Source of the DNA: Gammaproteobacteria bacterium
GTDB taxonomy: Bacteria; Pseudomonadota; Gammaproteobacteria; Pseudomonadales; Pseudohongiellaceae
Direction of reading: 5' to 3'
DNA: 64,000 bases
Assembly (NCBI GenBank): GCA_019654215.1
Contig: BPDI01000002.1
Location: 62,001 to 126,000, forward strand
How positions within the stretch are numbered: the stretch's first letter is position 1; each line of letters starts with the position of its first letter. Below, piece by piece: positions 29,518 to 40,252 of this stretch. The translations under genes and the position numbers were made by a program. The notes under the pieces are model-generated. The model saw only the letters and a list, made by a program, of their open reading frames with translations. It made no database searches and was not told the DNA's origin.

Positions 29518-31173
29518 TTAATTCGAGAGTAACAGTATTCCTTGAACCTGACTACTGTCGTGTTGGGTAAATACAAATACATCGTCAAGAGAATCTGCAT
29601 TTAGTCGAACCGGGATGATGTCGCCGTTTTCTGCAGTTGTGCCAAGATCAATGACGATATCTGGATTACGGTCATCAATTAATGTGAGATGAGGATTACC
29701 ACCAATAACGATATTGTCGATGATTTCACGAAGATTTATTTCGTAGCTATCTTGATCGCGGCTGTAGTCCAATGCGCCGAGAAATTCTTCGGAATCGTCT
29801 TCTGGCTCAATACTGTTAAGAAATAATTCCACCTGATTATTAACCAAGACTAATAAATCTTCCTGATCGAAAGCATCATCGAGATTGCCTACATTAGTTG
29901 GAATAAATTCGTCAGTATGAATCTCTCTTGCTTCCGATGCCAGGTCCTGGAAAGTTGTAGCGAGTCGAATAACGGAAGGAAAGCGCAGATCGACAGTAAG
30001 TTTACGTGCTGGTCGGCGGGCAAAACGTTCTCCATCATTGGGATAAACAAAAGCTTCTATGGCAACGCTGCCGGAAATCGCTAGCCAGACAAAGATATCT
30101 CCAACTGAAATGGGCTCTACTCGCCAAAGCCAGAGATCTTTCAAACCGTCTCCATTTTCATCGTAGAGAAACGTGCTTAAGACATTGCCACCCGAACGTA
30201 ATACCTGTCGTGGTTGTTCCAAATTCATGCCGGTGTAAGTGCCACCGAACAGTGAAACTTTACCGCCTTCTCGTAGCAGTAAGTCTTCGATGCCATCACC
30301 GTCTACGTCGTCTAACACTTCTTCGTGAGTGAGTGCGAGTACGCCGGTCAAATTGGAAAAGTCGAGATTATCGATATCGAAATCACCCAGACGTTCTTCT
30401 ATTTCAGCAATGTCGATGGAGTAAGAAGCACCACTGGAGAAATAAGCATCGCCAATTTCATCAGCGATAAAGACATCGAGCCGTTCATCGGTTCGAGAAA
30501 TCAAATCATCATAGCCGTCACTGTTTACGTCTCGCAGCTCCATAAAGGGAATTCGCACGGCTTGGCCGGTTCGCCGTTCCAGAGCATTAGGTTGCAGCAT
30601 TGTACGCATGCGGTTTTCAGATTCTATGGTTAGCCCGGATTGATAACTGTAATTAGCGCCGGCAATAAACACATGTAAGTTGCCTGCACCGGGGATAATG
30701 AGGTCTTCATAACTATCGCCGTTTATATCCCGCGAAAAATAAAGTCTGTTCACACCTTTGCTTAGAAAGCCTTGCAGCCCTGATTTGATTAGTTGAGGTT
30801 CTTGGATTGCTTCATCTTCAACTGGCCAAACATAGGCATCGGTACCATTAACTAGAGCAATGATAGACGCGCGATCGTTATCACCGTAGTTAGTGCTCAG
30901 ATCCCAGCCCACAGCCTGTCCGGAAAAATCAATCTCTTTAAAACCGTTATCGAAATCGAATCCGTCTTCTCGTTGGAAATAAATGCGCAGGGATTCATCG
31001 ATTACCGTAATCAACTCATTTAACGAATCGCCATTAAGGTCCGCAACGATTAACTGTTCGCTTTCTACTGGCAGGGTGAACGGTAGCTGAGTATATGTGG
31101 GGGTATTGGCAAATGTCAGGCCAAAACTTGCGCATGAATATAAAAGAAGAAAGACTTTGCTGAAAGCTTTCAC
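29518..31173 (-). CDS. Secreted FG-GAP/VCBS-repeat protein (second of a pair)
   Basis: A 551-residue exported protein with a signal peptide (VFLLLYSCASFGLTFANT). Calcium-binding-type FG-GAP loops recur: DLNGDSLNELI (about 45), DINGDSYEDLI, DVNSDGYDDLI, DVDGDGIEDLL and DENGDGLKDLW, with a last degenerate one (LNADSLDDVFVF) near the end. Such repeats fold as an integrin-like beta-propeller used for adhesion or polymer binding. The start overlaps the stop of the upstream FG-GAP gene by 4 bases (ATGA). Both share motif phrases such as LFARRPxxR/RFARRPARKL, so they arose by duplication. No C-terminal sorting signal is seen. Confidence 0.82.
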   Translation of the reverse strand: MKAFSKVFLLLYSCASFGLTFANTPTYTQLPFTLPVESEQLIVADLNGDSLNELITVIDESLRIYFQREDGFDFDNGFKEIDFSGQAVGWDLSTNYGDNDRASIIALVNGTDAYVWPVEDEAIQEPQLIKSGLQGFLSKGVNRLYFSRDINGDSYEDLIIPGAGNLHVFIAGANYSYQSGLTIESENRMRTMLQPNALERRTGQAVRIPFMELRDVNSDGYDDLISRTDERLDVFIADEIGDAYFSSGASYSIDIAEIEERLGDFDIDNLDFSNLTGVLALTHEEVLDDVDGDGIEDLLLREGGKVSLFGGTYTGMNLEQPRQVLRSGGNVLSTFLYDENGDGLKDLWLWRVEPISVGDIFVWLAISGSVAIEAFVYPNDGERFARRPARKLTVDLRFPSVIRLATTFQDLASEAREIHTDEFIPTNVGNLDDAFDQEDLLVLVNNQVELFLNSIEPEDDSEEFLGALDYSRDQDSYEINLREIIDNIVIGGNPHLTLIDDRNPDIVIDLGTTAENGDIIPVRLNADSLDDVFVFTQHDSSQVQGILLLSN

Positions 31174-32732
31174 GGCGCACCTACCAAGAGAGAAGTAGTT
31201 GTACCATGGCGCAGCACCAGATCAGGAATCGAATCAGAATTCAGTGTAAGCACTTCAAATTCGAATACCGAGCGGGGAGATACGTACTCCCAAAACGGTG
31301 TGTCGCCAATTTGTAGCTGTGCGTCTATTTTCTTCGCGGCCAGCGTTCCATGTTCAGTGATATATAGAGCGTCATTTGTACCGTCGCCGTCTACATCATA
31401 TTGCAGCGACATTTGTTCCGATAAGCTCCGTACATTGGCTGCAGAAAAACTTTCTTCCAAGCGGGAGTTTGGCCGGCGAGCAAACAGCTGGCCTGGTTCT
31501 GCTGATGCGGTGCTGTAAAGAAGCTGGGTGCGATTGATGCTGGCATTGCGAATGGCATCCACTACCGGGATGGTGTAATAGCTCACGTTCAGAACAGGCT
31601 TGTCTTCGTAGGCTAAATCAACAAACTCTAGTCTTACGTCGTAGCCCGAGAAACGCATGATCTGATTCGGCTGCTGCAGATCGAATTTACCGCTGGAGTT
31701 GAGATAGAAACGTGCATCCCATTCATTGCCTTCGCCAGTTAATCGCAACAGGTCCTGATAACCGTCATTATTCACGTCTACTAGGCGGATATCGCCACGA
31801 CTTTCCATTGAACCCTTCCAATTCGCACTCTTAGAAAAACCGCTTGAGATGTCTTGATAATGAATATTAAGTTGTCCTAATCCGTCATCACCAACATTTA
31901 GATAGATTAAATCTTTCAATTCATCGCCATTTAGTTCGGCGAGTAGTGCTGTAGGCATCCAGTTTGCGGTTCGCAGTAATGCTCGAGAATCCGTAGATTT
32001 TGGTTCCCAGGTTTCTATGAATCCGGTAAAGGGGGAAGGGGTTTCTGCGCGCAATTCCACCGTTACACCTTTGTCGGGATTGATTCCAATGCTGGCACTT
32101 AAGTCTGCTTCCTGATTATTACGTTGTGCAACGGTCAGATTTTCATTAATGGTTTGTATGGTCGTAACCAATTCAAATTGCTCATTACCTTTGCCAGCAA
32201 AGAATCCGAAAGCCTCTTGTCCTGGCAATAGAAAATCGATTTCGCCGTCACCATTAATATCTTCAATGCTGTTTAGAAATTCGACTTCTTCTTGATCGGG
32301 AATTGCCGCAACTAAGTCCCATTGGAATAGAAGTTTTATGTTGCCAGTGTAACCTTCAACCGCAGTTGAGAGACTAAATACGCCGTTATTAGCTAACAGG
32401 ACTAATTCTTTACCGGGATCAGAACGCAAATCGGCGAAAGCGACTGCGATTATTTCGGTTTTGATTTCGACTCGTTGGGGAGTTGTAGCGAAATTACCGT
32501 CTTCCTGTTGGTGATGAATATGTAGTTCTCTACCAATTGCGGAATCGTAGTGACTGAAGATTAAGTCTTTGGCACCATCGCCGTTGACGTCTTCGGTGAT
32601 TAATCGCTCCCAATTATTCTCTCGATCTAATTCGAAAGTGACATAATTATTTTGAGCAAGACAAACACCGGTAAGCAAAACTGCCGGCAGCATTGCAATC
32701 TTTGCGATAAGTGTAGTGTCGACCCTTCTCAT
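31170..32732 (-). CDS. Secreted FG-GAP/VCBS-repeat protein (first of a pair)
   Basis: A 520-residue exported protein. A hydrophobic signal (IAMLPAVLLTGVCLAQ) is followed by FG-GAP loops: DVNGDGAKDLI (about 48), DINGDGEIDFL, ELNGDELKDLI, DVNNDGYQDLL, DVDGDGTNDAL and TLNSDSIPDLV. LTGVC could also be read as a lipobox, which would make it a lipoprotein. It begins 7 bases after the PDZ lipoprotein stop and overlaps its paralog by 4 bases. The function is unknown; the operon with an ABC transporter and PDZ protein suggests an envelope or surface complex. Confidence 0.82.
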   Translation of the reverse strand: MRRVDTTLIAKIAMLPAVLLTGVCLAQNNYVTFELDRENNWERLITEDVNGDGAKDLIFSHYDSAIGRELHIHHQQEDGNFATTPQRVEIKTEIIAVAFADLRSDPGKELVLLANNGVFSLSTAVEGYTGNIKLLFQWDLVAAIPDQEEVEFLNSIEDINGDGEIDFLLPGQEAFGFFAGKGNEQFELVTTIQTINENLTVAQRNNQEADLSASIGINPDKGVTVELRAETPSPFTGFIETWEPKSTDSRALLRTANWMPTALLAELNGDELKDLIYLNVGDDGLGQLNIHYQDISSGFSKSANWKGSMESRGDIRLVDVNNDGYQDLLRLTGEGNEWDARFYLNSSGKFDLQQPNQIMRFSGYDVRLEFVDLAYEDKPVLNVSYYTIPVVDAIRNASINRTQLLYSTASAEPGQLFARRPNSRLEESFSAANVRSLSEQMSLQYDVDGDGTNDALYITEHGTLAAKKIDAQLQIGDTPFWEYVSPRSVFEFEVLTLNSDSIPDLVLRHGTTTSLLVGAP

Positions 32733-32739
32733 TTTTATC

Positions 32740-33677
32740 TTAATCTTCTAACTCGGTTAGTTCGCCGTAGTCGCTGGTTATATTGAATAGACCGAAAATA
32801 TTGTGCGATCGTTCACCTTCAATTCTTGAGTAGCTGTATACGGCAAACAACCAGAAATCCAGCAGTGAGAAAGTCTCACTAGAAGGAACTAAGGATGACT
32901 CGTATTGCAGCAATGGTCCTATATTTATACGACTGATTCGTCTGCCTGGATCCCAGAGTAGCACTGTTGTTTCAACCACATCGTCGCCATTATAAACAGT
33001 CAGAGCGACTTCTTCGCCAAGTTCATGATCCCTGATTATACGGGTTATCAGATCCTGAGCGGAGTTTAGATTCACACCATTCAGTCGCAGAATCACATCG
33101 TCTATAGCAATACCCGCCTGGGGTAGTGGGCTTTCGGGAAATAGTTCCACAACCCGCGTTGCTGCTATGGTTTCATTGTTTATAGAAACCATTTCGCTTC
33201 TGTAACCTGCACGGGTGGCAATGGGATCGATGCGATAAAGCTCTTCCGGTGCAGTGCTACTGCTTATTGCTCTGCCTTCAACCGTGGTTTCGAATACCGT
33301 CGTGTTTCTTTGAGCACGGAATTCAAATGTCGATTTAGCAGCGGCTTGTTGCAGAGTTTTGATTGTATCTGGGTGATTAGTTTCCATTCCATCAATGGCA
33401 AGAATGACATCACCAATCTGAATGCCTGCTGAATCTGCTGCGCCATTATGACAACGTTGCGTACCCGAACTCCTGGCAACACTTCGACGCTGAGTAAAGA
33501 ATCACTCTCGTTAAGGCCGAGTTGTAGACCAAAATCGACTCGCAGGTTTCATCTCGATCCGGGATAAGGGCTGACTTCCTCAGACGAGAGAGAAATGGTT
33601 GGTGTCAAAATTGCCGTGTCGTAGTTTACACAGGCAGCCAATGGTGTCAGAAATATTAAGACCATATACGATTTCAC
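32740..33677 (-). CDS. PDZ-domain lipoprotein, frameshifted
   Basis: The GTG at 33677 follows AGGAG. The first frame spells a lipoprotein signal (VKSYMVLIFLTPLAAC). After frame breaks near 33550 and 33440 the intact frame (from about 33387) continues. Two PDZ-type segments are visible: GIQIGDVILAIDGMETNHPD near the first break, and PLPQAGIAIDDVILRLNGVN in the second half, with a helical end SYSRIEGERSHNIFG. PDZ domains bind C-termini or unfolded tails; no protease domain is present. The gene lies 21 bases after the ABC permease stop and 7 bases before the FG-GAP pair. The total is about 310 residues. Confidence 0.72.
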
Positions 33678-33698
33678 CCGGTTTCTCCTGTAAGACCT

Positions 33699-34553
33699 TC
33701 ATATCTTTTTACGTTGAATAACCACAAGTGTTACAGAAACAAATATTATCAAAGTCGGAATCGGCACCCATAGATTCATCTGTAACAAATTCTCATCCAC
33801 TAAGACATCGGAATACCCCGAACTATGCGGGAGGCATCCTGCAAATACGATGCATCAATAAGTGAAGGTTGGAAGCGGGCGTAAAGAAAATTTGCATAGT
33901 CTCCTAGCATGGATTTGAAGATATCGATGGCTAAAGTTACACCTAGGGCGGTTGTAACCGCCTGAGTGGCAGATTGAGCGCAGACGGAAATTAATAATCC
34001 AAACGCTATTGCCGCAGGAAGCGGCACTATAGCCAAGTGCAATCCCGTCTGAATCTCAAACAGGATTTCATCTTCGCTAATTAATTCAAAGCCGTCTTCT
34101 ACGATAGGCCCAAATTGCCAAAACAAATCGCTGAAGATGTAGGCAGTGATTAATAAAACTATAAATGAAAGGAGCGCGAGTAAATGCAGATGTACAAGTT
34201 TAGCCAAACTAAGGCAGGTCGGCTAATACGTCGAATTAATAGGTGCCGCACGAGACCAGTATCTCTATCGAAACTAAAACTGTAAGCGGCCAGGGCAACT
34301 AATAAAAACCTAGCATGGTGAGCCCGGTACTCATGCTGTCGACGAAGTAACCGTAGGCATTAGAACTAACTACTTCATCGAAACTAGGACTGCCCATTAA
34401 GCTATCTCTTGCAGCTTGTCCAGTTTCCGTTATCCATAACAAAACATTCTGTAGAATAACCACTAGGGCGGGTGCTAGTAGAATTAATTTACTCGCAAAA
34501 GTGCGCAGCGCTATGAACAGTTCTGATTTTAAGGCGGTTACAAACCCGTTCAT
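33699..34553 (-). CDS. ABC-2-type transporter permease, frameshifted
   Basis: The first frame (34553-34299) reads LKSELFIALRTFASKLILLA, the typical start of ABC-2 permeases. A middle piece in another frame reads SFDRDTGLVRHLLIRRISRP, characteristic of these proteins. The next frame (34207-33800) has three membrane helices, and a last shift near 33810 gives ENLLQMNLWVPIPTLIIFVS ending QRKKI at the TGA 33701-33699. At least three indels are present. The full length of about 285 residues fits. Its start overlaps the stop of the ATPase gene (ATGA), so the two form one transporter. Confidence 0.82.
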
Positions 34554-35479
34554 GATTCGCCCTTGCTTGTGATAGAGCGGAATAGATTGCCTAAAGATGC
34601 TCTTTGTAGAATGAGCTCACTGACTGCGATGTTGTTTGTGACAAGTTGGCGATTTAGCTCGGAAGAATCTAGTACAGCAGTTTCTAATTGAATGTACCCG
34701 TTAGCATCTGGATTTATGACAGTTATGTTCTCAAGTTGTTTGAGAAAACTGAGTGCATCTGAGGGAGGTTCAGATCGCAATAACAAGGTGTGTTTTTAAT
34801 CTTGGAGCAAGTTTTCAATAGTGCCACTTACTGCAATTGCTCCTTCATGAAGGATTGCGATATGACTGCAGATACTTTCTAGGTAGGGCAATTGATGGCT
34901 AGAGAGTAGAAAAGTAGTTCCCTCTTCTTTATTAAGTCGCTGAATCAATTCTAGTACATCGTCAACGCCTCCAGCATCGAGCCCATTGAATGGTTCGTCT
35001 AATACAATAAAATCAGGATTGCTTAATAAGGCATGAGCTAAAGAAGCGCGGCGTTTATTCCCCAGGGATAGATGTCTAATTTTAAAGGTCGTAAATTGTT
35101 TAATACTTAGTAGTTCTTCTACTTGCTCTGGTGAACGGACCTGATTCTCAGTTAAGAGCGCGGCATGCTCCAGGCTTTGTCTTAAGGTGAGATTCGGGTG
35201 TAGACTCGACGTATCAAAAATGCCAACGATCTTCCCTTTGGGGTTTTTATGCAAATTTCGGGGTGAGTAATCGAATAAAGTTATAGAGCCGCTATTACTT
35301 GCTTGTAATCCCAGAATGCATTCGATTGTGGTGGTCTTGCCGGAACCATTAAGTCCTACCAATCCAAGAATGGATTCTTGTTGAATCGAAAGATCTAAGT
35401 TTTTTAATACTTCGAATGATCCGTAACTTTTATTAAGTCCGTTTACGGATAAGGCAAGTGCACTATTGGCTACGCTCAT
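34550..35479 (-). CDS. ABC transporter ATP-binding protein, one frameshift
   Basis: A 300-residue-class ATPase. Walker A is GLNGSGKT (42-49), the signature is a variant LSLGNKRR, and Walker B is FIVLDEPFNGLD, followed by the H-loop SSHQ. The ABC-2 exporters of this class carry a C-terminal extension after IENLLQD; here that extension (LLLRSEPPSDALSFLKQLEN) is in another frame from 34786, joined by one indel near 34795 in an A-run. It powers the permease that overlaps its end. The substrate is unknown; the PDZ and FG-GAP genes downstream hint at export of an envelope component. Confidence 0.88.
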
Positions 35480-35562
35480 TTGTGCAAATCACTAATAAAA
35501 AGAGGCTCGAATTTATTGATTACATGAGCGGTGCTGCATAAGCAACACCACTTTCCGCTTGT

Positions 35563-38537
35563 TTAGTCGACGAATAGCTGCCCCACCTGAATTTCTTCGA
35601 CTGTTCCAAATTTTTCAAGTTCCTCAGTGTCTATGATAGAAAGATCACCAACAATGGAAATAAGTTTTGGTCGGCCCTGTACATGCTCCTGTTGAAATTC
35701 GACGAGGTCATCAAGACTTGCTGTTTGCAGTTCCTGATAACGCTGTATTCTTGGATCAGTTTCGAAGCCAAGGCGTTCCCAGCTTCGAACTGCGCCAATC
35801 ACTTCTCTGAAGTTCAACTTTGATGTGCGATAACGATTCAATTGTGAATTGACTGCTTCTTCGAATCGCTCAGATGAAGAGGGCATGTTATCGATAAGAT
35901 CGATAAAGGCTTCGAGAGCATCGACTGTTTTGTCAGTTTGGGTGCCGATGGCGCCGAGCATTAAGTTTTCTGCGTTTTCCCGACCGCCCTGTGCATAGCG
36001 TGCCTGAGCAGAGTAGGCCAAGGCGCGGGCTTCACGCAGTTCCTGGAATACGACACTGGACATGCCGCTACCAAAATAATTGGTATATATGGAAGACATG
36101 ACTGAATCGTCAGAATTGTAAACGCCATCAGCAAACTCTATGCGAACCTGAGCCTGTGCAGTTTGTTGGTCCACAACCAGGAGCTCAGTATCATTTACCT
36201 GGCGCGCTGTTCTGAAACGATATTCTGGGGTGTCTTGCAGCTCACCTTCGATAGCGTGATGGCGGCGAAGTACCTCAACCAAATCTTCCAGCGGCATTGA
36301 GCCGGTGTAGGCAATGGTGTGGTTATAGTTAAGCAGTTCTGCCGGCAAGGACATTAGTTCGTCCAAACCAGTATCGACAATTTCCTGCGTGGTTAATGCT
36401 TCAAGTAATGGTGATTCTTCGCCGTAACGATTGTAAAGATATAATGCTTGAGTGATTGCAGGCGGAGAACTCTTTCTATCTTCGCGAGACTTAATAAGAA
36501 TACCTTTTAACTGTTCAAGGGTTTGTTCATCGGCCGCTGGTGTTTTTACCAATTCCATCATCAACGCTAGAGAATCTTCAAACTGCTCATCCAGACCTGA
36601 AACAGAAAATGCGGAAGAGTTCTCACCGGAACCGAAGCGGAACTCCGATCCCATCCGATACCACTCTTTCTGTAGCTCTTCATTGGTCATGTTTTGGGTA
36701 CCGGCAACATCCATCAATGCGGCAGATAAACCCAGCTTTTCGTTTTCCTCGGTACCTACTTCAACGTTAATGGAAAACGTAAACAAGTCATTGAGTGGGT
36801 TAGGTGCATAATAAAGCTCAACGCCATCAGCAAACTCGATAACCCGGTAGTCTGTGTCGGCTTCTACAAAGGAAGGCTCAATTTCATCATATTCCATCGC
36901 CAGAATGTTGGCTGCGAATACTGATTGACGAGTCGGATCGATACTTACCGGATCGATTTGTGGTTTCTCAACTGGAGGAACGACATGTTGATCATCAACT
37001 CGGTACACCGAAACATAGTCATCACCAAAGTATTTGATGGCTACCGCAACCACATCGTCTTTGGTTAGTTGCTCCATGCGCTCGATTTCGGCGATGTGGT
37101 AGTCCCATTCCGATCCTTCAATAAATGAAGAACGCATCATGCTTACTCGTGCAGTATTAAACTCCAGGCTGGCTTTTTCGTTCTTTTTAAAGTCGTTAAT
37201 AATTGCTGCAATAATCCACTCTTCGAAATTACCTTTTTTAATATTGTCTATTTGATCAAGCAGAAGTTGTTCGACTTCCTCTAGAGTTTGGTCTTGCTTG
37301 GGTACCCCATAGAGGTTTTGCGAACCATAATCATTTAGGAAAAGCGGCGATGATCCGGCATTAGAAACTAATTGTTGTTGATTGAGATTCAGGTTGATTA
37401 AACCGGCAGTGCGGTTATCCAGAATCATGTCCACGAGAATAAGTGCTTCTTTATCTTCATGACCGTTCTCTGCCGTGCGAAATGCAATGGAGACTTGTTC
37501 TTCACCTGGATATTGAACGGTGCGTCGTTCTGAGCCCTGCAGTGGCGGCTCCTCCCAGGGTCCAACCTCTGGAATTTCTTTAGCTTCCCAGCGACTGAAC
37601 TCATCACTAATTAGGGCAATCGTTTCTTCTATATTGATGTCTCCACTAATAAAGATGCCCATTTGTTTGGTACATAGTAGATATCGAAATAATCTTGGAT
37701 ATATACCAGTGATGGATTCTTGAGGTGATCCACTGTGCCAATGGTTGGCTGTTGTCCATAAGGGTGGATTTTATAAAGCAACTCGTCGATTGCAGTGCCG
37801 ATAATGCGACCGCCATTATCTAGAGTGCGGTTCTTTTCTTCATAAACAGTTTCGAGTTCGGTATGGAACAGTCTAAAGACTGGATTAACAAAACGATCTG
37901 ATTCGATTTCAGCCCATTGATGTAGACGATTGGATGGCAATCCCACTTTATATACTGTTTCCTCGTACCAGGTGTGGGCGTTAAGACCGCTGCCACCCAT
38001 GCTGTTATAAAGCTTGTCTATTTCATTTGGTACTGCGAACTCCGCTGCCCGTTGTGCAACGCGATTAATCTCGCTATAAATCTCAGCCCGTCTATCTTCA
38101 TCGGTTTCGACAAAATGCTGTTCGTATAGCTCTACGATTTCATCCAAATAAGGTTTTTCCGCTTCGTAATTCAAAGTTCCCAGGTTTTCATTACCTTTGA
38201 ATAATAGGTGTTCAAGGTAGTGGGCAAGGCCAGTTCCATCTGCAGGATCATGTTTGCTGCCCGCTCGAACCGCGATTTCCGCATAGAATCTTGGCTCTTC
38301 ATGATTTTCGGTGAGGTATACCCGCAATCCGTTATCCAACTCAAAGATGTGAGCATCTAGGGGATCGTTTTCGTTGGGTTCATTAATTCGAGTATAGCCA
38401 AGACTGACTTCTGGCTCGGATTGGCCATTTTCAGTGGTAGTTAGCTCCGTTACTTCGCCACAGGTAGCAAGCACGGTTGCTATAAATAGAGCGAGGAAGA
38501 GCCTTGGCCATTCCTTTACGTTAATACGGATAATCAT
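35563..38537 (-). CDS. M16-family zinc metallopeptidase lipoprotein, one frameshift
   Basis: A large two-module M16 (pitrilysin/insulinase-type) peptidase of about 990 residues that degrades peptides in the periplasm. The signal ends in a lipobox at Cys26 (LATC). The inverted zinc motif is H106-YL-E109-H110 in GLAHYLEHLLFKG, followed by NAHTWYEETVYKVGLPSNRL and the distal glutamate region ELETVYEEKN. The frame breaks near 37640, where IYYVPN should continue as NMGIFISGDINIEETIALI. The C-terminal module has no zinc motif, as usual. It lies 84 bases upstream of the ABC ATPase and may be part of the same transcript. Confidence 0.9.
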
Positions 38538-38595
38538 GGTGAAACTCCTTGAGTTCTTTGCGGCCAGCTATTCTACGCTGATCTGGTCCAGGCTC

Positions 38596-39630
38596 CTAGT
38601 TTGGTAGGTTCTCGGCGCTAGCAGCATATCTCAGGACTTGTACATTACCGGCACCGTCTTCACGGGTCTCCATCACCAGATCTACTGTACCTTCCTGACT
38701 CTGGATAAAGCCATCAAGTTGCGCGAATTGATCTGCGTTTAAGTCAACTTCCAGCCGATTTCGAGCTCGATCAAATGCGTCGAGTTTGTCTTCATAAGCA
38801 CGGGTCATGCTGCCATTGCTGGCAACCAGTGCGCCGTAATTATTCTGTTCGGAGAACAATTCATCTAATAGAACATCCATTACCAAGTCATGAGATTCAC
38901 CAGAAATTGCACTGCCACTGCTTTCAATCATTTCTGAATAGACCGTGCGCGCTGCTTCTTGATTAACTCCAAGATCGTAAGCACCTAACTCTGCAGCTTG
39001 TTCTGGAGTGAGAAGATCAGAAAGACGGTCCATCATGGCATCCGGGCCGAAGATTAAAGCGGCCTGATCGTTAGTAAGATTTCCTGCCATCAATCGGCCA
39101 AGCATTTGATATCGCTCATCATTGAAATCCACCATCGCTGCATAGATACCATCCATTTCTGACGAGCTGATTCCAAGACCTTCAAGATAATCTACAAATT
39201 GCCCGGCAGTACGATCTTCTGCCATCTTGCGCGTGGTTGCTGGATTTGAAAATACACTGAAAACACCAGCAGGTGCGGGGCGTTGTTGATTGGCAGCTGC
39301 GGCTACCTCCAGCCTTGCTTGTTCTAATAGGGCTTCATATTCCGGATTGACGCGTTGTTCAGCCTCCATAAGCGCCGAGTCCAAGCTTCTAACTTGTGAT
39401 GCTGTTTCTAGCAAGTCGTCTTCAAGCTCTACCAAGCGTGCTTCAAATTCTAAACGTTGGCGTGTGTTTAGTTCGGTTTGCTCCTGTAATTGCTGTTGGT
39501 AACTCATAGCAGTTTGCAACTGCTCTTCTAAACGTGAATTTGCATATTGCAATGTGATCGCAGCATAAGCGAGCCCGCCAATTATTACGGAAACGGTAGC
39601 AATGATTGCTGTTTTCATATCTAACTTCAT
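38596..39630 (-). CDS. Membrane-anchored coiled-coil protein, 344 aa
   Basis: An N-terminal transmembrane helix (about 8-27, AIIATVSVIIGGLAYAAITL) is followed by a coiled coil to about residue 110 (RLEEQLQTAMSYQQQLQEQ). An acidic helical domain to the C-terminus carries no motif I know. The coiled-coil part is clearly related to the smaller protein at 39754-40083 (shared spacing LN..QR..FE..V..LE..L..A..Q...L.SAL..A). The function is unknown. Its stop is 58 bases upstream of the M16 gene, on the same strand. Confidence 0.65.
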   Translation of the reverse strand: MKLDMKTAIIATVSVIIGGLAYAAITLQYANSRLEEQLQTAMSYQQQLQEQTELNTRQRLEFEARLVELEDDLLETASQVRSLDSALMEAEQRVNPEYEALLEQARLEVAAAANQQRPAPAGVFSVFSNPATTRKMAEDRTAGQFVDYLEGLGISSSEMDGIYAAMVDFNDERYQMLGRLMAGNLTNDQAALIFGPDAMMDRLSDLLTPEQAAELGAYDLGVNQEAARTVYSEMIESSGSAISGESHDLVMDVLLDELFSEQNNYGALVASNGSMTRAYEDKLDAFDRARNRLEVDLNADQFAQLDGFIQSQEGTVDLVMETREDGAGNVQVLRYAASAENLPN

Positions 39631-39753
39631 AGGTATTTAATTACTGCAAATTTTCCTAATACTCTTTCTTTTATTCTTCAATTTATTTAATCAAACAGAA
39701 AGGAAAAACGGTCTTGCTCCCCGATATTGTCCAGATGGATCCGCTAATTTTCC

Positions 39754-40083
39754 TCAGTTTGCTGATTCGGTTTCTGCTTCTATTACTTTTCGCGAAGCTT
39801 CAAGGTCGGAGAAATAATTTTCCCTGGCATCTTGTAATGCAGAGGACAAAATTGAAATCTGTACAGTAGCAGACGAAAGATTACTTTCCAGAGATTCGAC
39901 ATAACTTTCGAAATCCTGCCGTTGCTGTTGGTTAAGCGTATCTGTTGCCGCCAGCTCTGCGCGAAGCTGTTCGAGCTCAGCCTGTAACTCCGCCACATGC
40001 TGATTTTCTCTATATTGATAAAGCGCTGCCGCGGCCAGCACGACCACTACAAAGGCAGTAAACAGAGAGGTTTTATTCTGCAT
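39754..40083 (-). CDS. Small membrane-anchored coiled-coil protein, 109 aa
   Basis: I start at ATG 40083 (MQNKTSLFTAFVVVVLAAAA), preceded by AAGGGG, so that the transmembrane helix lies at residues 7-23. The rest is one long coiled coil (ELQAELEQLRAELAATDTLN and onwards) ending ETESAN. It is a paralog of the N-terminal part of the 344-residue protein next to it, without the C-terminal helical domain. It is divergent from the TolC-family gene. Confidence 0.6.
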   Translation of the reverse strand: MQNKTSLFTAFVVVVLAAAALYQYRENQHVAELQAELEQLRAELAATDTLNQQQRQDFESYVESLESNLSSATVQISILSSALQDARENYFSDLEASRKVIEAETESAN

Positions 40084-40176
40084 GCTAGTACCCCTTCGAT
40101 TTGTCAATATGGTAAGGAAAAAGGGACTAAAATCATATTGCTATCCCTCCTACAGGGCGAGCGATTGGTTTCTAAG

Positions 40177-40209
40177 AATAGACTGGAAAAGCGGATTCCT
40201 GCGTATAAT
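40177..40209 (+). promoter_or_regulatory. Possible sigma-70 promoter for the exporter operon
   Basis: TATAAT at 40204-40209 is a perfect -10 element, 43 bases before the TolC-family GTG start. TAGACT at 40177 is a weak -35 candidate with a rather long spacer (about 21 bases). The -10 is convincing, the -35 is not. Confidence 0.4.
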
Positions 40210-40252
40210 CCTATACTTACTTAATAATAAGTTGAGTGTATTGGAAGTACTT

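Noticed and set aside
34550..34786. A separate 78-aa gene after the ABC ATPase
   Set aside because: It is the C-terminal extension of the ATPase shifted by one indel near 34795.
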